64,000 nt of DNA from Stomorhina lunata (lineage: Eukaryota > Arthropoda > Insecta > Diptera > Rhiniidae): the NCBI GenBank assembly GCA_933228675.1, contig OW121743.1:15833724-15897723 (forward strand), given 5' to 3'. The notes beneath the pieces are model-generated. The model was not told the origin of the DNA. It saw nothing but the letters and a program-made list of their open reading frames with translations, and did no database searches. Below are positions 11,390-62,617 of this stretch, in pieces; the first letter of the stretch is position 1; each line of letters begins with the position of its first letter. Both the position numbers and the translations under genes were made by a program.

Positions 11390-13215
11390 AATTTTTACAC
11401 CCTTACGTTTAGTGGCCTTTTAAAGACACGCAGATCCACTCAACATTTGTTTAAACGTTTCAATAAAATAGCAGTCAGAGTACGAAGAGAAACGAAGAAA
11501 CGAAACCTTTCGCAAACGTTTGTAGAATATAAAGAAAGACTCAACTTTATTTTAATCGTTTTGTTCCATTAGAGCAAAAAACAAACTATTCCTTTCTCCC
11601 ATCTTCTTTGCTTCAGTTTACCATACCAATCGTACGTTTAAGTACACAACAGAATCAGAAACGTTTGCGAATAGTTCGTTCTGGCTTAAGTATTACAAAA
11701 TGTCGCTTATGATCGGTATTCATGTCTTAATTTGTTTATAAAAAGCTATTGGCCTATTTATTATAGACACGCAGATCCACCCAACATTTGTTTGAACGTT
11801 TCAATTAAATTGCAGCCAGAGTATGAAGAAAAACGAAAACTATCGCAAACGTTTGTAGAATTGAGGGACAAATTCAACTTTAATTTTATCGTTTTATTCC
11901 ATTAGAGCAAAAACAAACAATATTCTTTTTGCTCATCTTCTTTGCTTCAGTTTACCATACTAATCGCACGTTTAAGTACACAACAGAATCAGAAACGTTT
12001 GCGAATAGTTCATTCTGGCTTAAGTATTACAAAATGAAGATTATGGCCGGTATTCATGTCTTAGTTTGTTTAAAAAAAAGTTAGTGGCCTATTTATTATA
12101 GACTCACAGATTCACTCAACATTTTTTTGAACGTTACAATGAAATTGCAGCCAGAGTATGAAAAAAAAAACGAAAACTATCGCAAACGTTTGTAGAATTG
12201 AGGGAAAAATTCAACTTTAATTTTATCGTTTTGTTCCATTAGAGCAAAAAACAAACAATATTCTTTTTGCTCATCTTCTTTGCTTCAGTTTACCACACCA
12301 AACGTACGTTTAAGTACACAACAGAATCAGAAACGTTTGCGTATAGTTCGTTCTGGCTTAAGTATCACAAAATGACGTTTAGGGTCGGTATTCATGTCTT
12401 AATTTGTTTATAAAAAGTTAGTGGCCTATTTATTATAGACTCAAAAATCCACTCAACATTTGTTTGAACGTTTCAAACAAATTGCAGCCAGAGTATGAAG
12501 AGGAACGAAACCTTTAGCAAACGTTTGTAGAATTGAAAGACAAATTCAACTTTACTTCAATCGTTTTGTTCCATTAGAACAAAAACCAAACAATATTCTT
12601 TTTGCTCATCTTCTTTGCTTCAGTTTACCATACCAAACGTACGTTTAAGTACACAACAGCCTCCGAAACGTTTGCGTATAGTTCGTTCTGGCTTAAGTAT
12701 CACAAAATGACGTTTAGGGTCGGTATTCATGTCTTAATTTGTTTATAAAAAGTTAGTGGCCTATTTATTATAGACTCACAAATCCACTCAACATTTGTTT
12801 GAACGTTTCAAACAAATTGCAGCCAGAGTATGAAGAGGAACGAAACCCTTCGCAAACGTTTGTAGAATTGAGAGACAAATTCAAGTTTACATTAATCGTT
12901 TTGTTCCATTAGAGCAAAAAACAAACAATATTCTTTACGCTAATCTTCTTTGCTTCAGTTTACCATACCAATCGTACGTTTAAGTACCCAACAGAATCAG
13001 AAACGTTTGTGAATAGTTCGTTTTGGCTTAAGTATCACAAAGTATCATGTCTTAATTTGTTTTTATACAAAGTTAGTGGCCTATTTATTATAGACACGCA
13101 GATCCACTAAACATTTGTTTGAATTGCAGCCAGAGTATAAACGTTTAAGTACACAACAGCCTCAGAAACGTTTGCGAATAGTTCGTTTTGGCTTAAGTAT
13201 CAAAAAAATGGCGAT
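11390..13215. repeat. tandem satellite, about 335 bp unit, about 5.5 copies
   Basis: CAAACGTTTGTAGAAT recurs about every 335 bp (near 11513, 11851, 12184, 12520 and 12852). Each unit also carries AGACACGCAGATCCACTCAA, CTTCTTTGCTTCAGTTTACC, ACGTACGTTTAAGTACACAA and TAGTTCGTTCTGGCTTAAGT. The last copy has an internal deletion. Short palindromes such as ACGTACGT and AACGTT repeat within the unit. Confidence 0.9.
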
Positions 13216-13640
13216 TAACGTCGGTATGTATCATTTTTTATGATCTTTCAGTTGCAAATTTTGTTGATTAACAATGTACGGTTAAATTAAATAAGATCAA
13301 ATTACTCCGAAAACGTTTGCGAAAAGTTTTTGTTTCGAGTTTTTCGGTTTTCAAATCGCAAATTTTTTAATTACAATTGAAGATTTTGTAGTCTTTGCTA
13401 CAAGGTTTCATTACTGATCATGGTAATTCGAAACATTACTTAAGAAACTACGATAGCGATCATTTTCTACGTTTAGGATTTGAATTTGAAGGAAGAAGAA
13501 TAAGAATAACTGTTTATCACGGATTCTTTTAGCTTTTTTTCCTTTTCCTGTCAGAATTTTAAAACCGCTTTCATTTAAATGATCTTTGATTTGGAGGTCT
13601 ATAACCTTTAAATCACAAAAATTGAATTCAATATATAAAT
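13216..13640. other. spacer between two satellites
   Basis: Unique-looking AT-rich sequence. It begins as an extension of the last 335-bp unit and has no recognisable gene. Confidence 0.4.
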
Positions 13641-15560
13641 TTAAACTTTAAGAAAGATTTTCAAATGTGACTATTTTTATGAAAATTATTTGTTTCTGGC
13701 CTTTTTTTTACAAAAAATTTGTTATCTCGAAAACCGATCGATGTGAGGGTTCATGAATTTATGATATCTCGTTGGAATTTCAAAGTAAATATCGTAAGTG
13801 ATATTGCAAAATAACAGATAACAGAAGAGAAAAGAGATCAAGAAATTATTTGTTTCTACTTTTTTTACAAAAACGTCCTTATCTCGAAAACCAAATGATA
13901 TGAGGGTTCACTAATTTATGATATTTCTCTACTAAAATATCTCTTTAGAATTTCAAAGTAAATATCCCAAATGATATTAAGACGAAATTAGAAAAGAGAT
14001 CAAGAAATTATTTGTTCCTGCCTTTTTTCAGAAAAACGTTCTTATCTCGAAAACCGAACGATTTGAGGGTTCATTAATTTATGATAGCTCTCTTTTTCTT
14101 TCTTCATACTAAAATATCTCGTTAGAATTTCAGAGTAAATATCGTAAGTGATATTACGATATAAAAGATAACATGACAAGAGAGAAAAAAAGAGATCAAG
14201 AAATTATTTGTTCCTGCTTTTTTTTCACAAAAACGTCCTTATCTCGAAAACCGAACGATGTGAGGGTTCATTAACTAATGATAGCTCTCATTTTCTTTCT
14301 TCATACTTAAATATCTCGTTAGAATTTCAGAGTAAATATCGTAAGTGATATTACGATATAAAAGATAACATGACAAGAGAGAAGAAAAGAGGTCAAGAAA
14401 TTATTTGTTCCTGCCTTTTTTCACAAAAACGTCCTTATCTCGAAAACCGAACGATTTGAGGATTCATTAACTTATGATAGCTCTCATTTTCTTTCTTCAT
14501 ACTTAAATATCTCGTTAGAATTTCAGAGTAAATATCGTAAGTGATATTACGATATAAAAGATAACATGACAAGAGAGAAGAAAAGAGGTCAATAAATTAT
14601 TTGTTCCTGCCTTTTTTCACAAAAACGTTCTTATCTCGAAAACCGACGATGTGAGGGTTCATTAACTTATGATAGCTCTCATTTTCTTTCTTCATACTTA
14701 AATATCTCGTTAGAATTTCAGAGTAAATATCGTAAGTGATATTACGATATAAAAGATAACATGACAAGAGAGAAGAAAAGAGGTCAAGAAATTATTTGTT
14801 CCTGCCTTTTTTCACAAAAACGTCCTTATCTCGAAAACCGAACGATTTGAGGATTCATTAAATTATGACAGCTCTCTTTTTCTTTCTTCATACTAAAATA
14901 TCTCGATAGAATTTCAGAGTAAATATCGTAAGTGATATTACGATATAAAAGATAACATGACAAGCGAGAAGAAAAGAGGCCAAGAAATTATTTGTTCCTG
15001 CCTTTTTTCACAAAAACGTCCTTATCTCGAAAACCGAACGATTTGAGGATTCATTAAATTATGATAGCTCTCTTTTTCTTTCTTCATACTTAAATATCTC
15101 GTTAGAATTTCAGAGTAAATATCGTAAGTGATATTACGATATAAAAGATAACATGACAAGAGAGAAGAAAAGAGGTCAAGAAATTATTTGTTCCTGCCTT
15201 TTTTCACAAAAACGTTCTTATCTCGAAAACCGACGATGTGAGGGTTCATTAACTTATGATAGGTCTCTTTTTCTTTCCTAATACCAAAATAACTCTTTAG
15301 AATTTCAAAGGAAATATCGTAAGTGATATTACGAAATAAAAGATAACATGAGAAGAGAGAAGAAAAGAGGTCAAGAAATTATTTGTTCCTGCCTTTTTTT
15401 CACAAAAACGTCCTTATCTCGAAAACCGAACGATGTGAGGGTCCATTAATTTATGATAGCTCTCTTTTTCTCTATCGTAAATATCTCGTTAAAAATTCAA
15501 AGTAAATTCAAAATAGCAGATAACATGTCAAGAGCGAAGAAAAGCAATCAAGAATATCTC
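13641..15560. repeat. tandem satellite, about 160-198 bp unit, about 10 copies
   Basis: The core CTTATCTCGAAAACCGAACG followed by ATGTGAGGGTTCATTAA recurs ten times, with GAAATTATTTGTTCCTGCC before it and ATATCGTAAGTGATATTACG after it. The first copies are about 160 bp apart and the central ones about 195 bp and nearly identical, so the array grew from its middle. The edges at 13650 and 15500 are degraded. Confidence 0.9.
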
Positions 15561-16541
15561 TTTCTCTGTTATTGAGGATTAAACTTAATTTAAATATTCC
15601 ATAAACTTTTCAAGACTTAAGTGTAATTTTTATGTTAATATATTTTTTTCTTCTGTTTTTATTTTCATTAAAAACTAAATTTGAATAAATAACTAAAATT
15701 TTCTAACTTAAATCGAAATAAAAGGAATTTGTTTCAGTATTTTTGTGGTTATTTTTTTGTATGTTTGTTTGTTGTATATAAATATATATTGAAATTACTT
15801 AAAAACTACAATAATAATTTATATAATAATAATTATAATATGCTACACTTGATGCTACATTTACATTGCAAAGAAAACAAATGTAGCTTCATTTTTCACG
15901 GCAACACTTTTCATTTAAATTTAAATAAACCAGAGTTTAGAGGTTATGACGAGAGTTTTAATAAACTACTTCTTCTTTTGTGGCAAGAGTTACTTTTCTT
16001 TCTTAAATCAGGGATTAATTTTTGGTTTATACAAAATTTAAAAATCTAAGACATTTCAAAATTATTCTTTAACTTTTACATTTAAATGCACAAAATCGGG
16101 GTTTTTGAAAATACAAAAGACGATGACAACGAGAAGGAGGAGAGTTGAGAAAGTTGGTGGTAAAGCTGGTTGGTATTTCATTTCAATCACGACGAAGAAG
16201 TTGACGATGTTTGTAATTTTTGTTGTTGGCAACTTATACTTTTCTTTAAAAAGGAAATTAATTTTGTAATTATTGAATTTTGTTTTTTTGAAAATGACGA
16301 AAATATTTAGCGAATATTATAAGAGAAAAGGTGAACGAACGAACAGGATTTAAAAAGGAGTAAGTTTTGAAAAAAAAAAAAATATTTGAATATTTTATAT
16401 ACAAAATATAAAAGTTAATCAAGTTAATCAAGACCAAAATAGAAAAAAAAATTAAACTTGAGAAGAAAAATTATATAGAAAAATAGAAAGAAAGTAATAA
16501 AAAAACTTGGAGATGAAGTTTTGGATTTAAAATATTGAAAT
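15560..16541 (-). other. probable mnb 3' UTR
   Basis: This lies downstream of the TGA on the minus strand and is AT-rich with no supported coding. The minus strand carries AATAAA at 15663-15658, about 880 nt after the stop and just before the satellite block begins, which makes it a plausible polyadenylation signal. The plus-strand open frame at 15729-16049 has no family resemblance and is discounted. Confidence 0.35.
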
Positions 16542-56597
<40,056 letters not shown>

Positions 56598-56989
56598 TTT
56601 TTTTTTTTGGAGACGCTGCCGATGGTGTTTTCAAACTTATTTCGAATTTTATTGAAATTTCACTTATTAATGATTTTAAATTTCATTAATTTATTTATAT
56701 TTTATTTGCAGTTTTAAATTTTTTTGTATAATCAATTTCTTTGTATAATTAAAATTTATATTATTTGTTTTATTTTTCAAAATTTTCAAATATTTTAACT
56801 TTTTAGGAAGTTAATCGTTATTTTTTCCTTAAATTAATCTTTGATGAATCTTAACAAAACGCAAATTATTCCAAAATATATTGAAAATTATAATATACAA
56901 ATTTTTGTAAAATCCGAAAGACTTTGGTTTGGCCCCTTTAAATTACAAAGAAAACTATTACTATTAATAAAATAATTAAAATCTTTATA
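56598..56989 (-). other. mnb 5' region upstream of the ATG
   Basis: On the minus strand an A-run directly precedes the ATG, with CACCATCGGCAGCGTCTCC before it. Further upstream is AT-rich. This could be 5' UTR or the 3' end of an upstream intron. I saw no promoter motif that I would defend. Confidence 0.35.
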
Positions 56990-57899
56990 AAGGGTGGTTA
57001 AATTGTAAGGGCCGATGTTGAATGTGAACCACACCTAAACGCCAAGTTTTTTTCCGAATTTTATTTGACATTTCTCTATTTCAGACTTACTCAATTTGAA
57101 CCATGGAGAGATACACAATCCAACAACGTGTTAAAGTTATCCAGACTTATTATGAAAATGGGCGTTCAAATCAAAATGCATATCGTGCACTTCGTGATTT
57201 TTTTGGTCAATTTGATCGTCCAAATGTGCGTACAATCGCAAAAATCGTGGAAAAATTCGAGCAAACCGGGTCTGTAGAAGATGTGAGAACACCAGTGCAT
57301 GCTCGTACAGCTCGTACTGCAAAAAATATATTGCTGCTGTTCGCGATAGTGTAGCTGAGGCCGGTCAGGCAGTTACTGTGAATGGTGTTCGCTATCGTGA
57401 GATGATAACGAACTTTTTATGGCCCAAATTGGAAGATATGGATGTGGACGATATGTGGTTTCAGCAGGACGGTGCCACTTGCCACACAGCTAACGAAACA
57501 ATGGCTCTTTTGCGCAACAAATTCAATGGCCGTGTTATCTCTCGTAATGGCGATGTCAATTCGCCGCCAAGATCATATGATTTGACACCGTTGGACTTTT
57601 TTCTTTGGGGTTATTTAAAAGAAAAGGTGTTCGTCAATATTCCAGCAACAATTCAAGAGCTAAAGGATGAGATAATTCATCACATTAACGGCATAGAACC
57701 TCCATTATGCCTCAGGGTCATCGTAAATTTGGACCATCGGATGGAGGTGTGTCGCTGTGGTCGCGGCGCCCATTTGGCCGATATTTTGTTCCATACATAA
57801 TTGAGTAATACCAATACATCATAATAAAATAAAATTACAATAATTTCCTAAATAGTTTGTGTTTTATTCAACATCGGCCCTTGAAATTTAACCACCCGA
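56990..57899 (+). mobile_element. DD41D mariner element with internal deletion
   Basis: 910 bp between TA duplications (56988-56989, 57900-57901). The termini GGGTGGTTAAATT and GGGCCGATGTTGAA are repeated inverted at the right end (TTCAACATCGGCCC, AATTTAACCACCC). It carries a broken DD41D transposase on the plus strand. It lies upstream of the mnb ATG. Confidence 0.9.
57103..57800 (+). pseudogene. DD41D transposase, deleted and frameshifted
   Basis: It starts MERYTIQQRVKVIQTYYENG with an intact N-terminal HTH as far as ARTAKN. A one-base frameshift near 57330 then shifts the frame to IAAVRDSVAEAGQAVTVNGV. By comparison with family members about 150 residues are missing at SVAE/EAGQ, including the first catalytic Asp. 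The rest is present: WFQQDGATCHTANET and SYDLTPLDFFLWGYLKEK (DD41D spacing) to LADILFHT and a stop. It is a relic that could at most be mobilised by another transposase. Confidence 0.9.
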
Positions 57900-57901
57900 T
57901 A

Positions 57902-58041
57902 GAAGCTTCATATAATTTGAAAAATATAAACTAGCTCTAAACCCTTGGATATGATCCAAATCTACACTAAACCTATGTTACGATCAATTAAAGATGCAAA
58001 ATATTTTTTTTATGTATTTTTACGTTTTTCCTTTAAAAACG
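57902..58041. other. intergenic spacer
   Basis: Short AT-rich sequence with nothing recognised. Confidence 0.4.
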
Positions 58042-58596
58042 TGTAAGGAATTCTTTTGCAAACAACCGAAAACGAAATTAAAACACTTTATGTAGTTTTA
58101 CAAAGTTATATTTTTATTAACTTTAGAGTTAAGCACTTAAACACACTTTACAAATATTCTTAGTCTCACTGTGGTATTATACGCGTCTCAATAAAAACTG
58201 TTACCGCAATATTCTTCCATCGGCCTTATATAGTAGAGAAGAGAGTTTCTAGCATTTTCTGCAGACGTAAGGAAAGAGCTGCTGTTATACTAACAATGTA
58301 GCTTACGAAAGTTCATGCATGTTCCAATACATTCTCACATGATCAAGAACACGTTTACACATACGTTCCACAAATAGATTATCTGTAGTTAACAGTAACA
58401 GAGAAACAGAGAGAATGTAGATAAAAAAGAAAAATGTTGCTATACTCTTTACAGCAAATAAGAGAAACATGTTGCTCTGCTTATAGACATAAATGGAATA
58501 ACAACAACATCAACAGAAACATTCTAGAAAACTAGGCGAAGAATTAAAAGTAGTGAACTTTGCACAATGGGGCGGATAACTTAAAAATTCGTTACA
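58042..58596. mobile_element. possible solo LTR
   Basis: It begins TGTAAGGAATTCTTTT and ends AAAAATTCGTTACA, which are near-perfect inverses and give the TG...CA ends typical of LTRs. The 555-bp length fits. A TATATAG-type motif lies at about 58228. I found no flanking 4-6 bp duplication and no internal retrotransposon, so this stays tentative. Confidence 0.3.
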
Positions 58597-58938
58597 GTAT
58601 AAAGATAATTTGGAACCGAACTTCAACTGAGCCTATAACAGAGCCCTTAACTGAATATACAGTCACTCAAATTACTGTCCCAACGTTTTTAAGCTCTTTA
58701 CGAATATGAGTTTAACAACAAAGCAGTTGGACCAATTTCTCTGATATTTTGTATTATTGTATATTGGACTCGTGTATGCCGCGTCGTATGGAAGCCCTTA
58801 TTACTGCGAATAAAGGCTATACAAAATATTAAATTAAAAAATAACATTAAATATGTAAAAAAATCTAAAGTCAAAAAACTGTCCCAATAAAATTTTGCCT
58901 TTGTTTTATTTATTTTCTATTAACCGTAAGTATCACAG

Positions 58939-59641
58939 ATAGCCTTGCTGCAATCCACTCTTTATCATCGGTCTACACGACATCTGTTCTCATCCGCGAA
59001 TGCCGGGCATCCCTCAATGAGATGGCGAGACATTCCAATATTGAACTTTTCTGGGTACACAGTCATAGAAATGTACCAGGCAATATCACTGCGGACAACC
59101 TAGCGAAAGGTGGTGCTCTCCTTGGTCAGGAGAACACTGACCAATTCATAGGTTTACCGCTTTCTGCATGCAAACTGCTCATTAAGCAGCTTCTTTTTAG
59201 GTCCGCACGGACCAACTGGTCCACAGAATTGACCTGTTCGATATCTAGACTTACATGGCCAACTTACGACTGTAAGCGTTCTGCAATCTTGGTTAGCCTT
59301 CCGCGCCAAAGACTTCGCACCCTCATCTCAGTACTCACAACGTAGAGGAAGATGAAACCGTCACTCACTTCCTCTGCCATTGCCCAGCCCTTGCTGATAT
59401 TAGGAAAATCCACTTGGGTTTCCCTTTTTTGCATGATCTTTCAGAGATCGCGGACCTAAGTATTCGCAAAATTTGCTCCTTCATTGGTGCAACAGGATGG
59501 CTCTAACTAAGTCTCTTATATCTTTTGGGGTAGTTTAGAAACCTTTATCTTTCTCTTCTATCCATTTGCAGGAATTACAAAGGGACCTCTCTGGACCCAA
59601 GTGACGCGGACCATATGGGCTGCATCCTGCCTAACCTAACC
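58939..59641 (+). mobile_element. 5'-truncated LINE (LOA/I-like) inserted in the MITE
   Basis: Flanked by a perfect 12-bp duplication TAAGTATCACAG (58927-58938 and 59642-59653), showing target-primed insertion. It carries an RNase H end of ORF2 and ends in CCTAACCTAACC rather than poly-A, as several dipteran LINEs do. The 5' truncation removed endonuclease and reverse transcriptase. Confidence 0.9.
58941..59506 (+). pseudogene. LINE RNase H and C-terminal domain fragment
   Basis: The plus strand reads SLAAIHSLSSVYTTSVLIRE, then IELFWVHSHRNVPGNITADN and LAKGGALL: the RNase H pattern WV.gH....GN..AD.LAk.ga. After a frameshift near 59340 it continues EEDETVTHFLCHCPALADIR and LSIRKICSFIGATGWL to TAA at 59504. 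The F.C.CP motif after RNase H is seen in I/LOA-clade LINEs. It lacks RT and is not functional. Confidence 0.85.
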
Positions 59642-59797
59642 TAAGTATCACAGTGATGTTTTTTTAATTACAGTTGTCAACACGGGTCCAATATACAATA
59701 ATACCAAATATTAGAGATATTGAGCCAACAGCTTTGTTGTTAAACGGATATTCGTAAAGGACTTCAAAACATTGGGACAGTAATTTGAGTGACTGTA

Positions 59798-60400
59798 TAG
59801 CTAAATCTAAAATTGCTGCATAATCTTTAATTAAATCCAGAGATGATCTGAAAACTGATTTTAGAAATAATCGAAGAACTGAACTAAGAAATCATGTTAT
59901 AGCTTGTTTTTCGAAATTATATCAGAAGTGAATCGAGACTTGAAGCTAAAACAGGTTTTCGAACTGTCGTCGGTGACGCAAATATACAGGGTTTGGGATC
60001 TAAGCAGCTAAAAGCTGTTTCCAAGGTTATTTGGGACGCTGATTTCGAATTTGCACTCTGTCATTTGGATCTGGTTTTCGAGATATTAAATAAAAACATA
60101 TTTTACACTTTTTTTTAACAATTATTCTCCATTTTTTTTTTTTAATTTAAAAGTTTTAAATTAGAAAAGAAGAACAGTCGTACTCAGACGCTTGTTCTGT
60201 TTGGGATCTGTTTCACGCATTAAAGTCCAAATCTGTTTCCCAAAATCCCAAAATCTGTTTCGATTTTCGTAAAATCTTTGTGTGGGGACTATCTTTGCTT
60301 GTCGCTTGTATCACCCAAGTTTTTAGGAAAAAATTCGAAAATATATTTTGAGAGACATTTGAGCTCCAATTTTGCACCCATTTTTCAACAAACTGTCGAT
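59798..60400. other. intergenic DNA, nothing recognised
   Basis: No repeat unit or gene could be supported. A few phrases (AAATCTGTTTC, CCCAAAATC) recur locally near 60200-60265. Confidence 0.4.
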
Positions 60401-60404
60401 TATC

Positions 60405-61550
60405 TGCTTTAAATCCGGGGAAGATTTGCGGTTACCGTGAAATATGTGAACAGCATCTTAACATGGTTAAACATTTTGAAAAGTTTCTGTCGGCTTCTGC
60501 CGGTTTAAATGTGTTCAGCGACGCCACAGCTGACTCAGGAATAGAATGTAAAATACAAATCCAAACAAAGAAGATTTTCAAATTTGGGACGATATCAAAA
60601 CTCATGAGATTCAAGACTATCCAATGCATTTAAAATGCAAAAAGTCACTGTTTGGTGTGAATTTTAGGCTGACGGAGTCATCCACCCATTCTGTCCAATG
60701 TTAAACGATTTAGGTCGATCATTTTGCACTGAATTGGGTAATCTCGACAGCGACTACATGTGGTTTTTACAGAACAAGACAACTGAATTTAAAGCTGGTG
60801 GAGTCATCCGCCCATGCTGTTCAATAGCGAGTGCTATAGATCGATTATTTTGCACTAAATTGGATGAATTGGGTAATCTGGATAGCAACTACATGTGGTT
60901 TCAACAGAACAGCGCAAGTGTTTGGTCTGAATTTTAAGCTGGTGGAGTCATCCGCCCATGCTGTTTAACGTCGAGTACTATAGATCAATTATTTTGCACT
61001 AAATTGGATGATATCGATACCAACTACATGTCATTTCAACAGAGCAGCGCAATGTGAAACAAAATTTATGCAATATTTGAGGACATGGTCATCTTATGTG
61101 GAGCTTAGTGAACTGACAACCAATACGAGTATCTTGGGATTCCACCAAACTTCAATTGACCCAGGAACAAAATGTAAAACCTCCACAGAATAGACTCTAA
61201 AGCAGTGAACAAACAAGATAGGCAAATTTGGGACGGCGGAGTCATCTGCCCATTCTGTTCAATGGCAAACTATTTAGGCCAAGTATTTTGTACCGAATTG
61301 GATAATCTGGACAGCAACTACAAGTGGTTTTAACATAACAGCGCAAGTGTTTGATCTGAATTTTAAGCTGGTGGAGTCATCCGGCCATGCTGTTCAACGG
61401 TGAGTGCAATAGGTCGATTATTTTGCTTTAAATTGGATGATCTCGGCAGCAAGTAAAAAAACCTATGCCATATTAGATATTCTAGGGCATGGACATCTTA
61501 TGTGGAGATCATGTGAACTGACAGCCGGTACGAGTATCTTGGGATTTCCC
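60405..61550 (+). pseudogene. mariner-type transposase relic with tandemly amplified segment
   Basis: The plus strand shows NVFSDATADSG (compare FSDEAHF), FQIWDDIKTHEIQDYPMH, QKVTVWCEF, ADGVIHPFC and YMWFLQN (compare GGVIGPYFF ... MWFQQDGA of DD41D transposases). The segment from GGAGTCATCCGCCCATGCTG to TACATGTGGTTTCAACAGAA is present about five times (starting near 60675, 60799, 60943, 61234, 61372). A second piece, GGACATGGTCATCTTATGTG to GAGTATCTTGGGATT, follows copies 3 and 5. All copies are diverged and non-coding now. Confidence 0.65.
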
Positions 61551-62600
61551 GAAGAAATGCCTAAATATAGAACTGAACAAATGATACAAAATTTTGAACT
61601 AGAATAGAGCCCAAATTTGATTTTTGTCGTATTTCTTTGACTTTTGCCCAATTTACGACAAAAAAAAAACCTTAAAAAAGCTTGATTTCTTCCTAGAAGA
61701 AACCAGAAGACTTAATCTTCGTTTCTAAGACCATTTCTAAGACCCACTGATCATGAGACTAGATTCGAAACTAAACAAAATTTTGAACTAAAAATAAACT
61801 AATAACAGGATCTCAAACCTAAAACCTTTTAAAACTAACCCTAATACAGAACTACTGCCGATCTTAGGACCAAACCAAAATATGCCAAAAAATTATGTAG
61901 ATACAAAAAAGTCCCAACTGTCAATACATTTTTTATAGAGGTATTTTGCGTTATTTCAAAATTTTCTTATATATTTTCACATTTTCTTTAGAGATTGTAT
62001 AACTTTTTTCGTAGAACTTTTCCGATAGGTTTGATTTTTTTACCACTTTTTCGTTTTTCTTTAAATACTTTTCATTGAACTTTTCACATTTATTTCAATA
62101 GCAATTAAATTTAACAACGTTTTAAATGTTGAAATTTTTTAAAACCCCTTTTTTCAAAACTTTTTGTAATATATTTTCAAATAAAATTTTTTTGATATTT
62201 TTAGATTCAAACTAAATTTTTGAAATTCCTTTCTCTGTTAAACAATTTTCATTTTTTTTTTAATTTTTGTTAAAAAAAACTTCTTTGTTCATTTATTTTT
62301 TTCAATATTTTTATCTTTAAGATATTTTCAATTTTTTTTTTGCGAATTTCAACAATTGGTTTTTAAACCGCTCGATACAAAATTTCAACGAAAACTGCAG
62401 TCTCGTAGATTTTAAACAAAATTTTCCCATAAAAGCAAATTTGACAAAAAAAAAAAAAATTGAAAAACTTCTCAACCAATTGAGAATTTAAAATTAAATT
62501 TAACCCCACGAAAAAACAAAAGTTGTCTATACGAAGGTTGGTTTTTATATTTTGAGTTGAGAAAAAACAATTAAATATTTATCATTTTCATTAGGATCAA
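61551..62600. other. AT-rich DNA, nothing recognised
   Basis: 61680-61900 has words of the type GAACTAAAAATAAACTAA and CTAAAACC, perhaps a trace of the GAACTA satellite. 61950-62500 is T/A-rich. No gene. Confidence 0.4.
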
Positions 62601-62617
62601 AACGTTCAAAGTATGGA

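Larger units (their letters stand above)
58660..59795. mobile_element. Tc1-type MITE with long TIRs, split by a LINE
   Basis: The termini CAGTCACTCAAATTACTGTC are flanked by TA (58658-58659, 59796-59797). The inverted repeats run about 115 bp: left 58660-58775 against right about 59680-59795, with shared words TTACGAATAT, TTTAACAACAAAG, TATTATTGTATATTGGAC. Just inside the left TIR is the codon series for MPRRMEALITANKGYTKY and a stop, the typical end of a Tc1 transposase, showing descent from a full element by internal deletion. Without the LINE it would be about 420 bp. Confidence 0.88.

Noticed and set aside
15729..16049. 106-aa plus-strand open frame
   Set aside because: Phe/Leu/Asn-rich composition from AT-rich DNA, opposite the probable mnb 3' UTR, no family motif.
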